In this document: in pieces, positions 48,209 to 58,341 of the stretch | Position numbering within the stretch: position 1 is the first letter of the stretch | How the letters are laid out: each line of letters opens with the position of its first letter | NCBI RefSeq assembly: GCF_008085915.1 | Contig: NZ_VSJK01000009.1 | Location: 124,001 to 188,000 of the forward strand | From: Oceaniovalibus sp. ACAM 378 | Lineage (GTDB): Bacteria; Pseudomonadota; Alphaproteobacteria; Rhodobacterales; Rhodobacteraceae | Reading direction: 5' to 3' | Length of the DNA: 64,000 bases | Made by a program: the position numbers and the translations under genes | The notes under the pieces: model-generated | What the model was told of the DNA's origin: nothing | Seen by the model: the letters and a program-made list of their open reading frames with translations, nothing else | Databases searched by the model: none

Positions 48209-49264
48209 ATGACGACGCAGGACGCAAAGCAGCAACCACTCAGTTATGCAGAGGCCGGGGTCGATATCGACGCGGGCAATGCGCTGGTCGAGCGGATCAA
48301 ACCCGCAGCCCGCGCCACCCACCGACCCGGCGTGATGGCCGGGCTGGGCGGTTTTGGCGGGTTGTTCGATCTCAAGGCGGCGGGTTATTCCGATCCGGTT
48401 CTGGTGGCCGCGACCGACGGAGTGGGCACCAAGCTGCGCATTGCCATCGACACCGGGCAGGTCGGCGGCGTGGGCATTGATCTGGTGGCGATGTGTGTCA
48501 ACGATCTGATCTGTCAGGGCGCCGAGCCGCTGTTTTTCCTTGATTATTTCGCCACAGGAAAACTGGACGTCGCCGCCGCCGCCGCAGTGGTCGAAGGCAT
48601 CGCCGAAGGCTGCAAACGTTCAGGCTGCGCGCTGATCGGTGGCGAAACCGCGGAAATGCCGGGCATGTATCACGGGCGCGATTTCGATCTGGCCGGGTTT
48701 GCCGTGGGTGCGTTTGAACGGGGCACCGCGCTGCCTGCCGATGTGCGCGTCGGGGATGCGGTGCTTGGGCTGGCGTCGGACGGCGTACATTCCAACGGAT
48801 TTTCGCTGGTGCGCCGGATCGTCGAACGCTCGGGGCTGGCCTGGGATGCGCCCTGTCCGTTTGGTGAGGGAACGCTGGCCGAGGCGCTGCTGACACCGAC
48901 GCGGCTTTATGTTCAGCCGGTACTGGATGCGATTCAATCCGGCGGTGTGCATGGCGTGGCGCATATCACCGGCGGCGGCCTGACCGAGAATCTGCCGCGC
49001 GTCCTGCCCGAAGGGTTGGGGGCCGAAATCGAACTGTCATCATGGACCCTGCCACCGGTTTTCCGCTGGCTGTGCGAGGCTGGCGAGCTGAGCCAGGCCG
49101 AGTTGCTCAAGACATTCAATGCCGGAATCGGCATGGTTCTGGTGGTTCAGGCCGATTTGATCGGTCCGCTGACCCACCGCCTGCAAGGGGCCGGTGAAAC
49201 GGTGTATATGCTGGGTCAGATCACCGACGGCGATGGTGTGCGCTATGAGGGCACGCTGGCGTGA
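48209..49264 (+). CDS. purM: phosphoribosylformylglycinamidine cyclo-ligase
   Basis: A 351-residue AIR synthetase acting at the fifth step of purine synthesis. Motifs: [50 protein letters not shown] and [16 protein letters not shown] 48209 is chosen over an in-frame ATG seven codons earlier because its N-terminus fits the family. Overlaps purN by GTGA. Confidence 0.97.
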   Translation: MTTQDAKQQPLSYAEAGVDIDAGNALVERIKPAARATHRPGVMAGLGGFGGLFDLKAAGYSDPVLVAATDGVGTKLRIAIDTGQVGGVGIDLVAMCVNDLICQGAEPLFFLDYFATGKLDVAAAAAVVEGIAEGCKRSGCALIGGETAEMPGMYHGRDFDLAGFAVGAFERGTALPADVRVGDAVLGLASDGVHSNGFSLVRRIVERSGLAWDAPCPFGEGTLAEALLTPTRLYVQPVLDAIQSGGVHGVAHITGGGLTENLPRVLPEGLGAEIELSSWTLPPVFRWLCEAGELSQAELLKTFNAGIGMVLVVQADLIGPLTHRLQGAGETVYMLGQITDGDGVRYEGTLA

Positions 49265-49851
49265 CAAGGGTTGCGATCCTGCTGTCCGGCGGCGGGTCGA
49301 ATATGGTGAAGCTGGTCGAGAGCATGGTGGGCGACCACCCGGCGCGCCCTGTACTGGTGGTATCGAATGATCCGGCGGCAGGGGGGCTTGTCCGGGCGGC
49401 GGAACTCGGAGTTCCGACTGCCGTGGTGGATCACCGCCCGTTTCACGCCGACCGCGCCGCGTTCGAAACGGCGTTGCATGGCGAAATCATCAAGGCCGGT
49501 CCCGATCTGCTGTGCCTTGCCGGTTTCATGCGAATTCTCACGCCCGGGTTCATTGACCGTTGGGCCGGGCGGATGCTGAACATCCATCCGTCGCTGTTGC
49601 CGGATTATCGCGGGTTGCACACCCATGCACGGGCGCTGGAGGCGGGCGATTCCGAGGCCGGTTGCACGGTTCACGAGGTGACAGCCGAATTGGACGACGG
49701 GCCGGTTCTGGGTCAGGCGCGGGTGCCGATATGTCCCGGCGACACCGCCAAAACACTTTCCACGCGGGTGCTGGCGGCGGAACATCGGCTGTATCCGCTG
49801 GTCTTGCGCCGGTTCTGTGAGGGGCATCGCGATCCGGTTTCCCTTGCCTGA
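49261..49851 (+). CDS. purN: phosphoribosylglycinamide formyltransferase
   Basis: A GTG start inside the purM stop gives 196 residues. It transfers a formyl group from 10-formyl-tetrahydrofolate to GAR in purine synthesis. [12 protein letters not shown] is the N-terminal phosphate loop, and the catalytic NIHPSLLP with downstream TAELDDGPV are present. The coupling ensures matched production with PurM. Confidence 0.97.
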   Translation: MTRVAILLSGGGSNMVKLVESMVGDHPARPVLVVSNDPAAGGLVRAAELGVPTAVVDHRPFHADRAAFETALHGEIIKAGPDLLCLAGFMRILTPGFIDRWAGRMLNIHPSLLPDYRGLHTHARALEAGDSEAGCTVHEVTAELDDGPVLGQARVPICPGDTAKTLSTRVLAAEHRLYPLVLRRFCEGHRDPVSLA

Positions 49852-49963
49852 ACCGCATCAGGTGTTAACAGGGCACAGCACCGCCTGGATGCTTTCCTTT
49901 TGATCGGTAATTTCATATCACCGAAAAACGGCTGGCAGAAATAATGGAACAAAGACCACCCGA

Positions 49964-51121
49964 ATGATCACCATCACCACAACCGAAGAGCTGGCTGCGT
50001 TCTGTGAACAGGCACGCGCCCATCCATATGTCACCATCGACACCGAGTTTCTGCGCGAGCGCACCTATTATTCCCGGCTTTGCCTGATCCAGATGGCTGT
50101 GCCGGGCAATGACGAAGGTGACGCGGTTCTTGTCGATCCGCTGTCTGGAGACATGTCGCTTGAGCCGCTGTACGACCTGTTTCGCGATCCGGGTGTGGTC
50201 AAGGTGTTTCACGCCGCGCGTCAGGATCTGGAAATCTTCTTTGTCGAGGGCGATGTCTTTCCCGTGCCGCTGTTCGATACTCAGGTCGCCGCAATGGTCT
50301 GTGGTTTCGGCGAACAGGTGGGTTACGAAACGCTCGTGCGCAAGATCGCCCATGCGGCGGTGGACAAAACCTCACGCTTTACCGATTGGTCGCGCCGTCC
50401 GCTGTCGGATGCGCAAAAGACCTATGCGCTGGCCGATGTGACCCATCTGCGGGATGTCTATGAACATCTGGCGGCGCAACTGAAGAAATCGGGCCGTCAG
50501 GAATGGGTCGAGGAAGAGCTTTCGGTTCTGACCGATCCGGCCACCTATACCGTCGTTCCCGACGAGGCTTGGCGTCGGGTAAAGACGCGTACAAATTCGG
50601 GGCGTTTCATGGCGATTGTCAAAGAACTGGCGAAATTTCGCGAAGTCCACGCCCGCGATAATAATGTGCCGCGCAGTCGGGTATACAAGGACGACGCGAT
50701 GCTTGAACTCGCCTCGACCAAGCCGACCTCGGCGCAGGATCTGGGCCGTTCGCGCCTGTTGCTGCGCGAGGCACGGCGCGGCGATATCGCTGACGGTATT
50801 CTGGCGGCCGTGGCTGCCGGGCAGGCCGCCGAACCGGGCAGCTTTCCCAAACCCGACACCAGCCGCGACAAGTTGCAGGTCAATCCGGCGCTGTCCGACC
50901 TGTTGCGCGTATTGCTCAAGGCGAAATCCGACAAGGCGGGTGTGGCGGCCAAGCTGATCGCGACGGCCAGCGATCTTGATGCCATCGCGGGGGGCGAACG
51001 GGACGTGTCTGCTCTCAAGGGATGGCGGCGCAAGGTGTTCGGCGAAGATGCGCTGAAGCTCTGTGAGGGCAAGGTCGGTCTGGTCGTAAAGGGCCAATCT
51101 GTCGAGGTCTTCGCGATCTGA
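49964..51121 (+). CDS. rnd: ribonuclease D
   Basis: The 385-residue 3'-5' exonuclease has the DEDD motifs: VTIDTEFLRE, HAARQDLEI with LFDTQVAAMVCG, and YALADVTHL. HRDC-type helices follow in the C-terminal half. It trims stable RNAs. It lies 112 bp after purN on the same strand and may have its own promoter. Confidence 0.97.
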   Translation: MITITTTEELAAFCEQARAHPYVTIDTEFLRERTYYSRLCLIQMAVPGNDEGDAVLVDPLSGDMSLEPLYDLFRDPGVVKVFHAARQDLEIFFVEGDVFPVPLFDTQVAAMVCGFGEQVGYETLVRKIAHAAVDKTSRFTDWSRRPLSDAQKTYALADVTHLRDVYEHLAAQLKKSGRQEWVEEELSVLTDPATYTVVPDEAWRRVKTRTNSGRFMAIVKELAKFREVHARDNNVPRSRVYKDDAMLELASTKPTSAQDLGRSRLLLREARRGDIADGILAAVAAGQAAEPGSFPKPDTSRDKLQVNPALSDLLRVLLKAKSDKAGVAAKLIATASDLDAIAGGERDVSALKGWRRKVFGEDALKLCEGKVGLVVKGQSVEVFAI

Positions 51122-51145
51122 GCACCGGTCAGTGCTGGCCGGTGC
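51122..51145 (+). terminator. hairpin after rnd
   Basis: GCACCGG pairs with CCGGTGC around a 10-nt loop immediately after the rnd stop. A second weak hairpin GCTTTC/GAAAGC follows at 51163-51180. There is no T run. Confidence 0.45.
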
Positions 51146-51381
51146 CAAGGCGTGCCTCTCGAGCTTTCATTTGGGAAAGCCCGGCGATTATTTCAAATGT
51201 ACTGACGTTTACGCCGGGGCGCGTTTTGCCCTGAACCGTCGATGGTTCGTTCACGGGCGGTTCGTTCCTGCGGATAAACGATAAATCCCGCGCCAGACGC
51301 CAGGTTGTTCAGCGAAAGCTGTCCGAGCGAAATTCGCCCGGCCCTATGGCGGATTTCCGTTCGACACAAAGCAATCCGGCG

Positions 51382-51894
51382 CTAGCGGCGTGTGGTGCGG
51401 CTGTTGCGGGCGGCCACCACACGGATTTCGCGGGTATCTGCCAGCACCTGATTCGTGACAAAGACAGCGACGATCACCTCACGCGACGGCATGGTCGACA
51501 CACGGGTTGCGCGCAGAGGGGGGCGCACGCGGAATTGATATTCCAGAACACCGTTCACCGCGTCGCCCTTGCTGAGCGATACAAGTTCACCGTCGTAATA
51601 ACCCTGTTCCGGCGGCAAGCCGGTGGCGCGGATAATAGCACCGCCGGGCGTCCGCTCGATGCTCAGATCGGTCACCTGATCCATCAGGCCGCGCAGATCC
51701 TCGTCCTGTTCGACATAACCGCCCTCGGGGGCAATGGTGGACGCCGATACGCTGCGCCCGAACCAGTTGAACGGGTTCAATCGGGATTCGCCGATGCGCC
51801 CACAACCCGCCACGGTGCCAAGGATCAGAACAGCCGTAACCACGCCGCGCAAAAGGGGGCGCGCCTGCGCATTTGCCGAATTGCCCATGTTCAT
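51382..51894 (-). CDS. lipoprotein, unknown
   Basis: Of several in-frame starts, ATG 51894 has the best spaced ribosome site (GAGGGG, 6 nt). The 170-residue product has a signal peptide with lipobox TVAGC, so the mature lipid-modified protein begins with C31 or near it. No known domain is recognised; the C-terminus is strand-rich and ends in a basic stretch. It is divergent from sufE. Confidence 0.7.
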   Translation of the reverse strand: MNMGNSANAQARPLLRGVVTAVLILGTVAGCGRIGESRLNPFNWFGRSVSASTIAPEGGYVEQDEDLRGLMDQVTDLSIERTPGGAIIRATGLPPEQGYYDGELVSLSKGDAVNGVLEYQFRVRPPLRATRVSTMPSREVIVAVFVTNQVLADTREIRVVAARNSRTTRR

Positions 51895-52045
51895 TGCCAT
51901 TCCCCTCGCCATCTTCTCTTGGACTAGCCGAAAGCGATGAGGTTGAAAAGCCTTGTCCCGGCGCCATGAGGCGCATACCCAACAGCGGGCGGGCCCCGGC
52001 AACGGGTCCAACCGGAAATTGAGGCAAGGGTGGCGAGGACGGACC

Positions 52046-52468
52046 ATGGCTAGCGACGCATTCGAGGAGATCGCCGAGACATTCACGTTTCTGGATGACT
52101 GGGAGGAAAGATACCGCCACGTTATCGAACTTGGCCGTGCGCTGCCCGAGATTGACGATGCATTTCGCGTGCCGGCCACCAAGGTCAGCGGGTGCGCCAG
52201 TCAGGTCTGGCTGGTGCCGCGGATCGAGGGCGAAGGTCCGGACGCAGTGCTGACCTTCGAGGGCGACAGCGACGCGATGATCGTCAAAGGGCTGATCGCG
52301 ATCCTGCGCGCCCTGTATGGCGGGCTGACGTTGAACGAGGTGGGGCGGGTCGACGCTCCGGCTGAATTGGCCCGGTTGGGTCTTGATGATCACCTTTCGG
52401 CGCAGCGCTCGAACGGATTGCGCGCAATGGTCGAACGGATCCGCATCGTGGCGGCCAACGCCGCCTGA
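52046..52468 (+). CDS. sufE: SufE family cysteine desulfuration protein
   Basis: A 140-residue SufE: the sulfur-accepting cysteine is C50 in KVSGCASQVW, and FEGDSDAMIVKGLIAIL matches the family core. It takes persulfide sulfur from SufS for iron-sulfur cluster assembly. No suf genes are adjacent. Start ATG 52046. Confidence 0.95.
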   Translation: MASDAFEEIAETFTFLDDWEERYRHVIELGRALPEIDDAFRVPATKVSGCASQVWLVPRIEGEGPDAVLTFEGDSDAMIVKGLIAILRALYGGLTLNEVGRVDAPAELARLGLDDHLSAQRSNGLRAMVERIRIVAANAA

Positions 52469-52540
52469 TCCCGCCCGAAATGCCGCCGCGCCCCGGCCCA
52501 TGTATTCGCCAGACCACGCCGATCATTTCCACTCCGCAGG

Positions 52541-53209
52541 TCAGGCTGGCACCCATCCCCCCGGAACGGCACAGAGCAGCGGTGATGTAATGGCAGTTTC
52601 AACCAAAGGCGGCGCGTTGCGCTTCTCGAGCACAGCGGCCCAACGGTCGGTCTGAAGCATCGCCGTGCCCACAAGTGTCGGCACCACCCCGGCCAGCGCC
52701 AGCAGGTCAAGTGCGGCCGAGATCGAGTTGGCACTGCTGATCACATCGTCGATCAGCACGACCCGGCGACCGGTCATCAGCGGCACCATATGTGGATCGA
52801 CGAACAGCCGTTTGTCGATTCCGGGGCTGGTGATCGATTGCATCGGCAGCGACAGCGCCGGATCGTACCAGAATTTGCGTGAGGTCCCCAAGGCGACGAA
52901 TCGGCTGTGGCCCAGCCGCTGTGCCACCAGCCGCGCCAGCGACAGACCCAGAGTCGGCAGCCCGACCACCACCTCGGGGGCAGCAGGGCGCAGTCGTTCG
53001 GCCAGAAGGTCAGCCAGTGCGGATTCCACCTCAAACGCGCTCTGGTTCAGGATAAGCGAGGCAATGGCCGTCCCGGTGTCGCCCAGGGGACGGATTGGCA
53101 GCATCAGGATACGCCCGTCCGGCAGAGTGGCCGGGAACCGGTCGGTGAACGGTGCCGCAGGGGCCGTGCCGGCGGGCAGGAACGCCTGCCAGAACTCGTG
53201 ACGCTGCAT
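52541..53209 (-). CDS. phosphoribosyltransferase family protein
   Basis: The 222-residue protein carries the PRPP-binding loop VVLIDDVISSANSI near residue 145 and VVGLPTLGLSLARLVAQRLG earlier. The PRTase fold is convincing, but the substrate base is not clear and it may be regulatory. It converges on sufE with a 72-bp gap. Confidence 0.82.
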   Translation of the reverse strand: MQRHEFWQAFLPAGTAPAAPFTDRFPATLPDGRILMLPIRPLGDTGTAIASLILNQSAFEVESALADLLAERLRPAAPEVVVGLPTLGLSLARLVAQRLGHSRFVALGTSRKFWYDPALSLPMQSITSPGIDKRLFVDPHMVPLMTGRRVVLIDDVISSANSISAALDLLALAGVVPTLVGTAMLQTDRWAAVLEKRNAPPLVETAITSPLLCAVPGGWVPA

Positions 53210-53959
53210 GGCGTATTCTCCTGATCAAATCCTTGCGCGGGCCTTACCATCGCAGTCGTGCCAACGCCACGCCTGCTCGCAGATAACGCCGCACTTCCCG
53301 GTCTCGGGAGCATCCGTCCGACTCTGCCGAACCGGGGCGGTGCTGCGCTCGCCAACCGCCCGCGCCCCGCTGATTCTGTGTGGTGACTACGATCGCGGGC
53401 GCGGTCCGGCAGGGCGGCTTGTCCGGCACCACTATGGATCGGCAAAAAATCCCGGGAACCGTACAGCGTCCCCCAGACCTATGTCGGCCTGCAGCTGCGA
53501 TCAGTCTTTGGCCCTCTGTGCCACAACGGCCGCCGTGCGAAACCGACCTGAAAGCAAGCCGCGCCGCTGTGTTTAAGCATCTCCACAGCATCGGGTGTGA
53601 CTTCGGATCAAGAATATCCACGCCAAAGTAACTTGCACCTCAGACGATTGCTTGGTCCGGCACTTGGGCCATCGCGCGCCACGGTATCAATAACTCGCTT
53701 CCCCGATGGCTGACGATGATTTCAAGATCCTGAAGTTCAAACCCAATCGTTTCGTCTGATCCGACAACAGCCCGGCAGCAGAAAACTTGCGCACCACACC
53801 CATGTAATGACGTCTGCCATCCCACCCGCAACAGCACCATCGCCCCCAAAACCACACACCACAGCCAGACGATCAAAAACTACCATATGGCTTCTTCTTT
53901 GCCATAAATACTCCCGCCGGAGGCACGAAATTTCATCGAAATTTCGATTTCCCGCACGA
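53210..53959. other. 750-bp region without a convincing gene
   Basis: Several short frames are open, including a 78-codon minus-strand one (53640-53876, TTG start) with a hydrophobic N-terminus and the segment ELQDLEIIVSHRGSELLIPW. It has no good ribosome site and overlaps another frame, so I do not call it; it could be a decayed gene. A terminator-like structure lies at 53907-53946. Confidence 0.5.
53907..53946 (-). terminator. terminator structure after the adenine deaminase operon
   Basis: Read on the minus strand, a hairpin CGAAATTT/AAATTTCG (53926-53946, 5-nt loop) is followed by GCCTCCGGCGGGAGTATTT (53906-53924), a short CTCC/GGAG hairpin with a T-rich end. I recall this GCCTCCGGCGGGAGTATTT string as a recurring intergenic element in Rhodobacteraceae. 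Confidence 0.6.
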
Positions 53960-55723
53960 TCAGCGCAAGCCGTCCTCAAGGATCGCAGAGCTCAGCAGTC
54001 GCCCGGCCAGTGCATCGGCAATCCCAAGATCGGTCATATGCGGTCCGGCATTGCAGGCCAGCGTCGCGCCGACCAAAGCCTTGAACACCAGATAGGGCGG
54101 CTCCCATGTCACGACCTCGCCCATGGCGGCGCGCACGGCGGCGAAGGCCTCGGCCACTTCGGGCAGGGGCCGGTCACTGACCAGCCCGGCCACGGGCAGC
54201 GGCAGCACCGTCAAGCGGTCCTTCGTGGCCACGGCCATGCCGCCACCGGCATCGATCAGCGCATTGGCGGCGGCGGCCATATGCACAGGGTCGCGCCCGA
54301 AAACCGTCAGATTGTGGCTGTCATGGCTGACGGTCGTGGCGAATGCGCCGTGCCAGTCGCCCCAACCGCGCAGCATGCCCAGACGCGGCACCGGTGCCGC
54401 CTGGCCGTGGCGTGGGATCACGGCGATCCATGTGGCCCCTTCGGGCAGTACCACGCCACCCTCGACAACATCGGCAATCGTTTCGCCCCATTCGGTGAAA
54501 CGCGGGCGGTCGATGGTGGCCAACCGCACCCGGGGGCCTTTGGCGGGGAGGGTGAACTGCGCCGGGCTCAGCCGGGGCAGGGCGCAGGTGTCGCGGAACG
54601 GGGTGGCGTGCACCGGCGCATCCGCCATCTTCGTCACAACCCGACCATCGCGAATCACATGGCGGGCGCGGAACCCTGCCAGATCGTCGAACACCACCAG
54701 ATCGGCGCGCTTTCCGGGCCCGATCAGCCCCAGATCACGCCGTCCCAGCCGGATCGCGCCGTTCAGGGTGGCGGCCTGCAAGGCGCGCATCGGATCAAGC
54801 CCATAGCCCACCAGCCGCCGCACCACATCGTCCAGCCCGCCCCCCGTCAACAGGTCGTCGGGAAACACATCATCTGTACACAGCGTCACCGTAACGGGCA
54901 TCTGTCCCAGCGTCATCAAAGCCTCGGCAAAGCCCGGCAACAGGTGGTCGTGCGAGCCGCGCAGCTCGATCGTCAGCCCGGCCCGCAACTTCTCCATCAG
55001 GTCATCGGCAGAGGTCAGTTCATGGTCCGACTGCACACCTGCCGCGGCATAGGCGTTCAGCCCCGCCCCCGTCAGCCCCCGTGCATGGCCGCAGACCGGC
55101 TTGCCCGAGGTCAGCGCCGCCTGCAAAATGCCGCGCATCCGGGGGGCGCGGGCGGTGACGGCGGCCATGTCCATCACCTCGGCCAGTCCGGCAATTCCGG
55201 GCTGCGCCATCAGTCCTGCAATCACATCGGCATCGAAATCCGCGCCGCCCGTCTCGTATCCCGGCGCCGAAGGCACGCAGGACGGCGCGAGCGGCAGGAT
55301 GCGCAGTGGCGAACTGGCGGCGGCATTCAGAGCATATTCAACCCCCGCAATCCCGACGACATTGCCAAATTCATGCGGGTCCCAGACCACGGTCGTCACA
55401 CCGCGGGGCAGCACCGCGGCGGCATAGGTCTCGGGCGTTACCATGCTGCTCTCGACATGCATGTGCATGTCGATCAAACCGGGGGACAGGACGGTGCCGC
55501 TGCACTCCAGTGTTTCGCTTGCGTCATCGCGCGTGCCCGCCGGATGGACCGAGGCGATCAGCGCGCCGATGATCCCGACGTCGGCGGCGCGCAATTCACC
55601 TGTCGCCATGTCGGCAATCCGCGCCCCGGTGATCAGCAGATCGAAAGGCGCATCGCCCCTAGCCGCGGCGACGGCGCGGTCGCGCAGGGTGGGATCGTCG
55701 ATGTCGATTTCCGTGTTGTTCAT
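53960..55723 (-). CDS. ade: adenine deaminase
   Basis: Start ATG 55723 gives 587 residues. It deaminates adenine to hypoxanthine. Amidohydrolase motifs include LSPGLIDMHMHVESSM, VWDPHEFGNVVG, GHARGL and VTLCTDDVFPDDL, all typical of the Ade subgroup. It is the last gene of a six-gene operon and overlaps the nucleoside hydrolase stop. The preceding enzyme frees adenine from adenosine, which this one would then use. Confidence 0.95.
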   Translation of the reverse strand: MNNTEIDIDDPTLRDRAVAAARGDAPFDLLITGARIADMATGELRAADVGIIGALIASVHPAGTRDDASETLECSGTVLSPGLIDMHMHVESSMVTPETYAAAVLPRGVTTVVWDPHEFGNVVGIAGVEYALNAAASSPLRILPLAPSCVPSAPGYETGGADFDADVIAGLMAQPGIAGLAEVMDMAAVTARAPRMRGILQAALTSGKPVCGHARGLTGAGLNAYAAAGVQSDHELTSADDLMEKLRAGLTIELRGSHDHLLPGFAEALMTLGQMPVTVTLCTDDVFPDDLLTGGGLDDVVRRLVGYGLDPMRALQAATLNGAIRLGRRDLGLIGPGKRADLVVFDDLAGFRARHVIRDGRVVTKMADAPVHATPFRDTCALPRLSPAQFTLPAKGPRVRLATIDRPRFTEWGETIADVVEGGVVLPEGATWIAVIPRHGQAAPVPRLGMLRGWGDWHGAFATTVSHDSHNLTVFGRDPVHMAAAANALIDAGGGMAVATKDRLTVLPLPVAGLVSDRPLPEVAEAFAAVRAAMGEVVTWEPPYLVFKALVGATLACNAGPHMTDLGIADALAGRLLSSAILEDGLR

Positions 55724-56616
55724 ATCTGTTCCAACCCTGACAGGCACAGCGCGCGCACCGCATCGGCGTCGCAATTGGTGAACACGGTGGCATTATGTGC
55801 CGCACCGGGGCGCAGATCGGTCACGGTGCGCCCCCTTGTGTGATGGCCCGCCAGTTCAACCTCGATGCGCGCCGGGGCGGCGGTGAACAGATCGGGGCAT
55901 AAAAAGGCGGCGGCGGCGACAGGATCATACAGTGCCATGGCAGGCCGGCCCCGGGTCAGGGCGATGTCCAGATAGCCGCCCAGCAGATCGCGCAACAAAG
56001 GATCGGCCACGGCGGCGACATGGGCTTCGTCAATCATCACCTGACGGCAGATATCAAGGTCGACCATGGTCAGCGGCACATCGCGGGCCAGCAGGATCGC
56101 CAGTGCCTCGGGGTCGGCGACGGTGTTGAATTCGGCAGAGGCGGTGTGGTTGCCCGCACCCCGCGCCCCGCCCATCCAGGTGATCCGGCCGATCCGGTGC
56201 AGCAGGTCGGGGCGGGCCAGCGCCAGCGTGGCAAGGTTGGTCAGCGGGCCGAGCGCCAGAATCTGCGCCTGTGCCTGCGTTTCCAGCCATGTTTCAAGGG
56301 CGGCAAGGGCCGGTGAAAACCCGGCAGCGACCGAGGCGGGGGCGGCGGGGAGGGTGCGCCCACGGGTTGGCATGCCCGCTTTGCCCAGCACGCCTTGCGC
56401 GGTTTCTGCTGTGCCGAGGATCGCCCGGTCCGCCCCGGTGTGGATCGGCACCGACCATCGAAAATGCGTGGTGGCGTCGGCGGCGTTGCGGGTGATCTGC
56501 TCCAGATCGGCATTGCCGAAGGTCAGGGACATCCCGTCAACCTTGGTCTTGGCCAGCATCAGCAACACCGCGAACAGGTCGTCAACACCCATGTCGGTAT
56601 CGATCCAGACCCCCAT
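55720..56616 (-). CDS. nucleoside hydrolase (IUNH family)
   Basis: The 298-residue enzyme cleaves ribonucleosides to base and ribose. The calcium-binding motif DTDMGVDD is at 6-13 and MGGARGAGNHTASAEFNTVADP follows the family. It shares one base with the ATPase gene upstream and four with ade downstream. Whether it prefers purines is inferred from the neighbour. Confidence 0.93.
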   Translation of the reverse strand: MGVWIDTDMGVDDLFAVLLMLAKTKVDGMSLTFGNADLEQITRNAADATTHFRWSVPIHTGADRAILGTAETAQGVLGKAGMPTRGRTLPAAPASVAAGFSPALAALETWLETQAQAQILALGPLTNLATLALARPDLLHRIGRITWMGGARGAGNHTASAEFNTVADPEALAILLARDVPLTMVDLDICRQVMIDEAHVAAVADPLLRDLLGGYLDIALTRGRPAMALYDPVAAAAFLCPDLFTAAPARIEVELAGHHTRGRTVTDLRPGAAHNATVFTNCDADAVRALCLSGLEQI

Positions 56617-57572
56617 CAGGCGCGCGCCAACCGCACCGCCCGGTCACGTGGCAGATCAAAGGCGACCGTCTGACCGATCTTCATCGCTGGCACATCGACG
56701 GGCGTGTCCGCCTTGACCACACCCAGCGGCGTGTCCAAGACATATTCCCGCCGCTCGCCCGCAAAGGACGCGCCGCGCACGGTGCCGTTGTGTGGCCCCG
56801 ATCCCAACACCACGGCCCCGGGCCGCCATGCCAGAGCGCCGCCCTCGTCCTGTCGCAGGATCGTCTCGAAACCCACGAAATCGGCGGCAAAGCCGGTTTC
56901 CGGCGCGGTGTAAATCTGCTCGGGGCTGCCGATCTGTTCGATGGCGCCGTCCTTCATCAGGACGATCCGGTCGGCCAGTGCCATCGCCTCGGCCTGATCG
57001 TGGGTGACAAAGATCATCGTGACGCCGGTTTCCTGCTGCACCCGTTGCAGCTCCATCCGCATCTCAAGGCGCAGGCGCGCATCAAGGTTGGACAGGGGTT
57101 CGTCCAGCAACAGCACCTTGGGTTGCATCACCAACGACCGGGCCAGTGCCACGCGTTGTTGCTGGCCGCCGGACAGATCGGCGGGCAGGCGGGCGGCGAA
57201 ATCGGCCAGACCCACGGTGGCCAGTCCGCCACGCACCTTGGTATCCAGATCAGGCTCGCGTCGCAGCCGCAGCCCGAAGGCGACATTGTCGTAAACGCTC
57301 AGGTGCGGGAACAGGGCATAGGACTGGAACACCAGTCCCACCTCGCGCTTGGCGGGGGCAAGCCGGGTGACATCGCGCCCGTCGATGGTGATGGTGCCCG
57401 ATTTCGGCGGCAACAGGCCGGCGATGGCGCGCATCGTGGTGGTCTTGCCGCAGCCAGATGGCCCGAGCAGCGCGATCAACTCGCCCTGTGCGATCGACAG
57501 GTTCAGACGATCCACCGCCACGGTAGGGCCATAGGCCAGCGTCAGATCAGCAAGGGTGACAAAGTCAGACAT
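56616..57572 (-). CDS. ABC transporter ATPase (PotA-like)
   Basis: A 318-residue ATPase: Walker A GPSGCGKTT, signature LSGGQQQRVALARSL, Walker B VLLLDEPLSNLDARL and VTHDQAEAM, with a TOBE-type C-terminal domain. It drives the two permeases encoded upstream. Starts 8 bp inside the permease gene. Confidence 0.93.
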   Translation of the reverse strand: MSDFVTLADLTLAYGPTVAVDRLNLSIAQGELIALLGPSGCGKTTTMRAIAGLLPPKSGTITIDGRDVTRLAPAKREVGLVFQSYALFPHLSVYDNVAFGLRLRREPDLDTKVRGGLATVGLADFAARLPADLSGGQQQRVALARSLVMQPKVLLLDEPLSNLDARLRLEMRMELQRVQQETGVTMIFVTHDQAEAMALADRIVLMKDGAIEQIGSPEQIYTAPETGFAADFVGFETILRQDEGGALAWRPGAVVLGSGPHNGTVRGASFAGERREYVLDTPLGVVKADTPVDVPAMKIGQTVAFDLPRDRAVRLARA

Positions 57573-58341
57573 AGCGGGAAAACCCCAGGAATTTTTCGGC
57601 AGCGAAAACGATACCGACGGACATCACCGCCAGCAAAGCTGACAGCGCGGCGACGGAAGGATCATAGTTGATTTCCATATAGGCGATCATGTCGATCGGC
57701 AGGGTGCGCACACCGGGCCCCGACAGGAACAGCGATACGGGCACCTGATTGAACGAGGTGACAAAGCCAAGGATGAAGGCGGCAAGCACGCCGCCCCGGA
57801 TATTCGGCAGCACCACCCGCCAGAAGGCACCCATGCGGCTACAGCCGAGCAGCAGTGCTGCTTCCTCCATATCCACGCGCAGGTTGTCCAGACTGCCCGA
57901 CACTACTCGCACCGCATAGGGCAGGATCAGCGCGGTATGGGCCAGAAACAGGGCCAATGCGATGCTAACTCCGGTGGGAATGACGAGATAGCGCAGCAGC
58001 GCCAGACCGACGATGATCCCCGGCACGATGATCGGCGACGACACGATCAGCCGCACAAACTCGGCCCCCGGCACGCGGTAACGCGCCATGCCATAGGCTG
58101 CGGGAATACCCAGCAGCAAAGCGGCCAGCGTGCCGAAGATCGCCAGAAACATCGACATGGCAAAGGACGCCTGAAACGACTCGACGGTAAAGACCTTGAT
58201 ATACCATTTCAGGCTGATCCCCTGTGGCGGGAAGGCAAGGCTGTCACCCGCCGACAGACCGGCGATGACGATGATCAGAAATGGCCCGATCAGAAAGGTG
58301 AGTGTGAGGCCCAGAATGGCCCAGGTTGCGACTCTGTTCAT
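57565..58341 (-). CDS. ABC transporter permease (PotC-like)
   Basis: A 258-residue, six-helix permease with the EAA loop EEAALLLGCSRMGAFWRVVLPN. It belongs to the polyamine/thiamine/iron-type inner-membrane class. ATG overlaps the stop of the first permease gene. Confidence 0.92.
   Translation of the reverse strand: MNRVATWAILGLTLTFLIGPFLIIVIAGLSAGDSLAFPPQGISLKWYIKVFTVESFQASFAMSMFLAIFGTLAALLLGIPAAYGMARYRVPGAEFVRLIVSSPIIVPGIIVGLALLRYLVIPTGVSIALALFLAHTALILPYAVRVVSGSLDNLRVDMEEAALLLGCSRMGAFWRVVLPNIRGGVLAAFILGFVTSFNQVPVSLFLSGPGVRTLPIDMIAYMEINYDPSVAALSALLAVMSVGIVFAAEKFLGFSRYV

Noticed and set aside
53640-53876. 78-codon minus-strand frame with a hydrophobic start
   Set aside because: TTG start, no ribosome site and no recognised family; left as part of the intergenic description.
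53807-55843. 678-codon plus-strand frame opposite the adenine deaminase gene
   Set aside because: Low-complexity His/Gln/Arg/Gly-rich translation with no domain, antisense to a well-supported enzyme.
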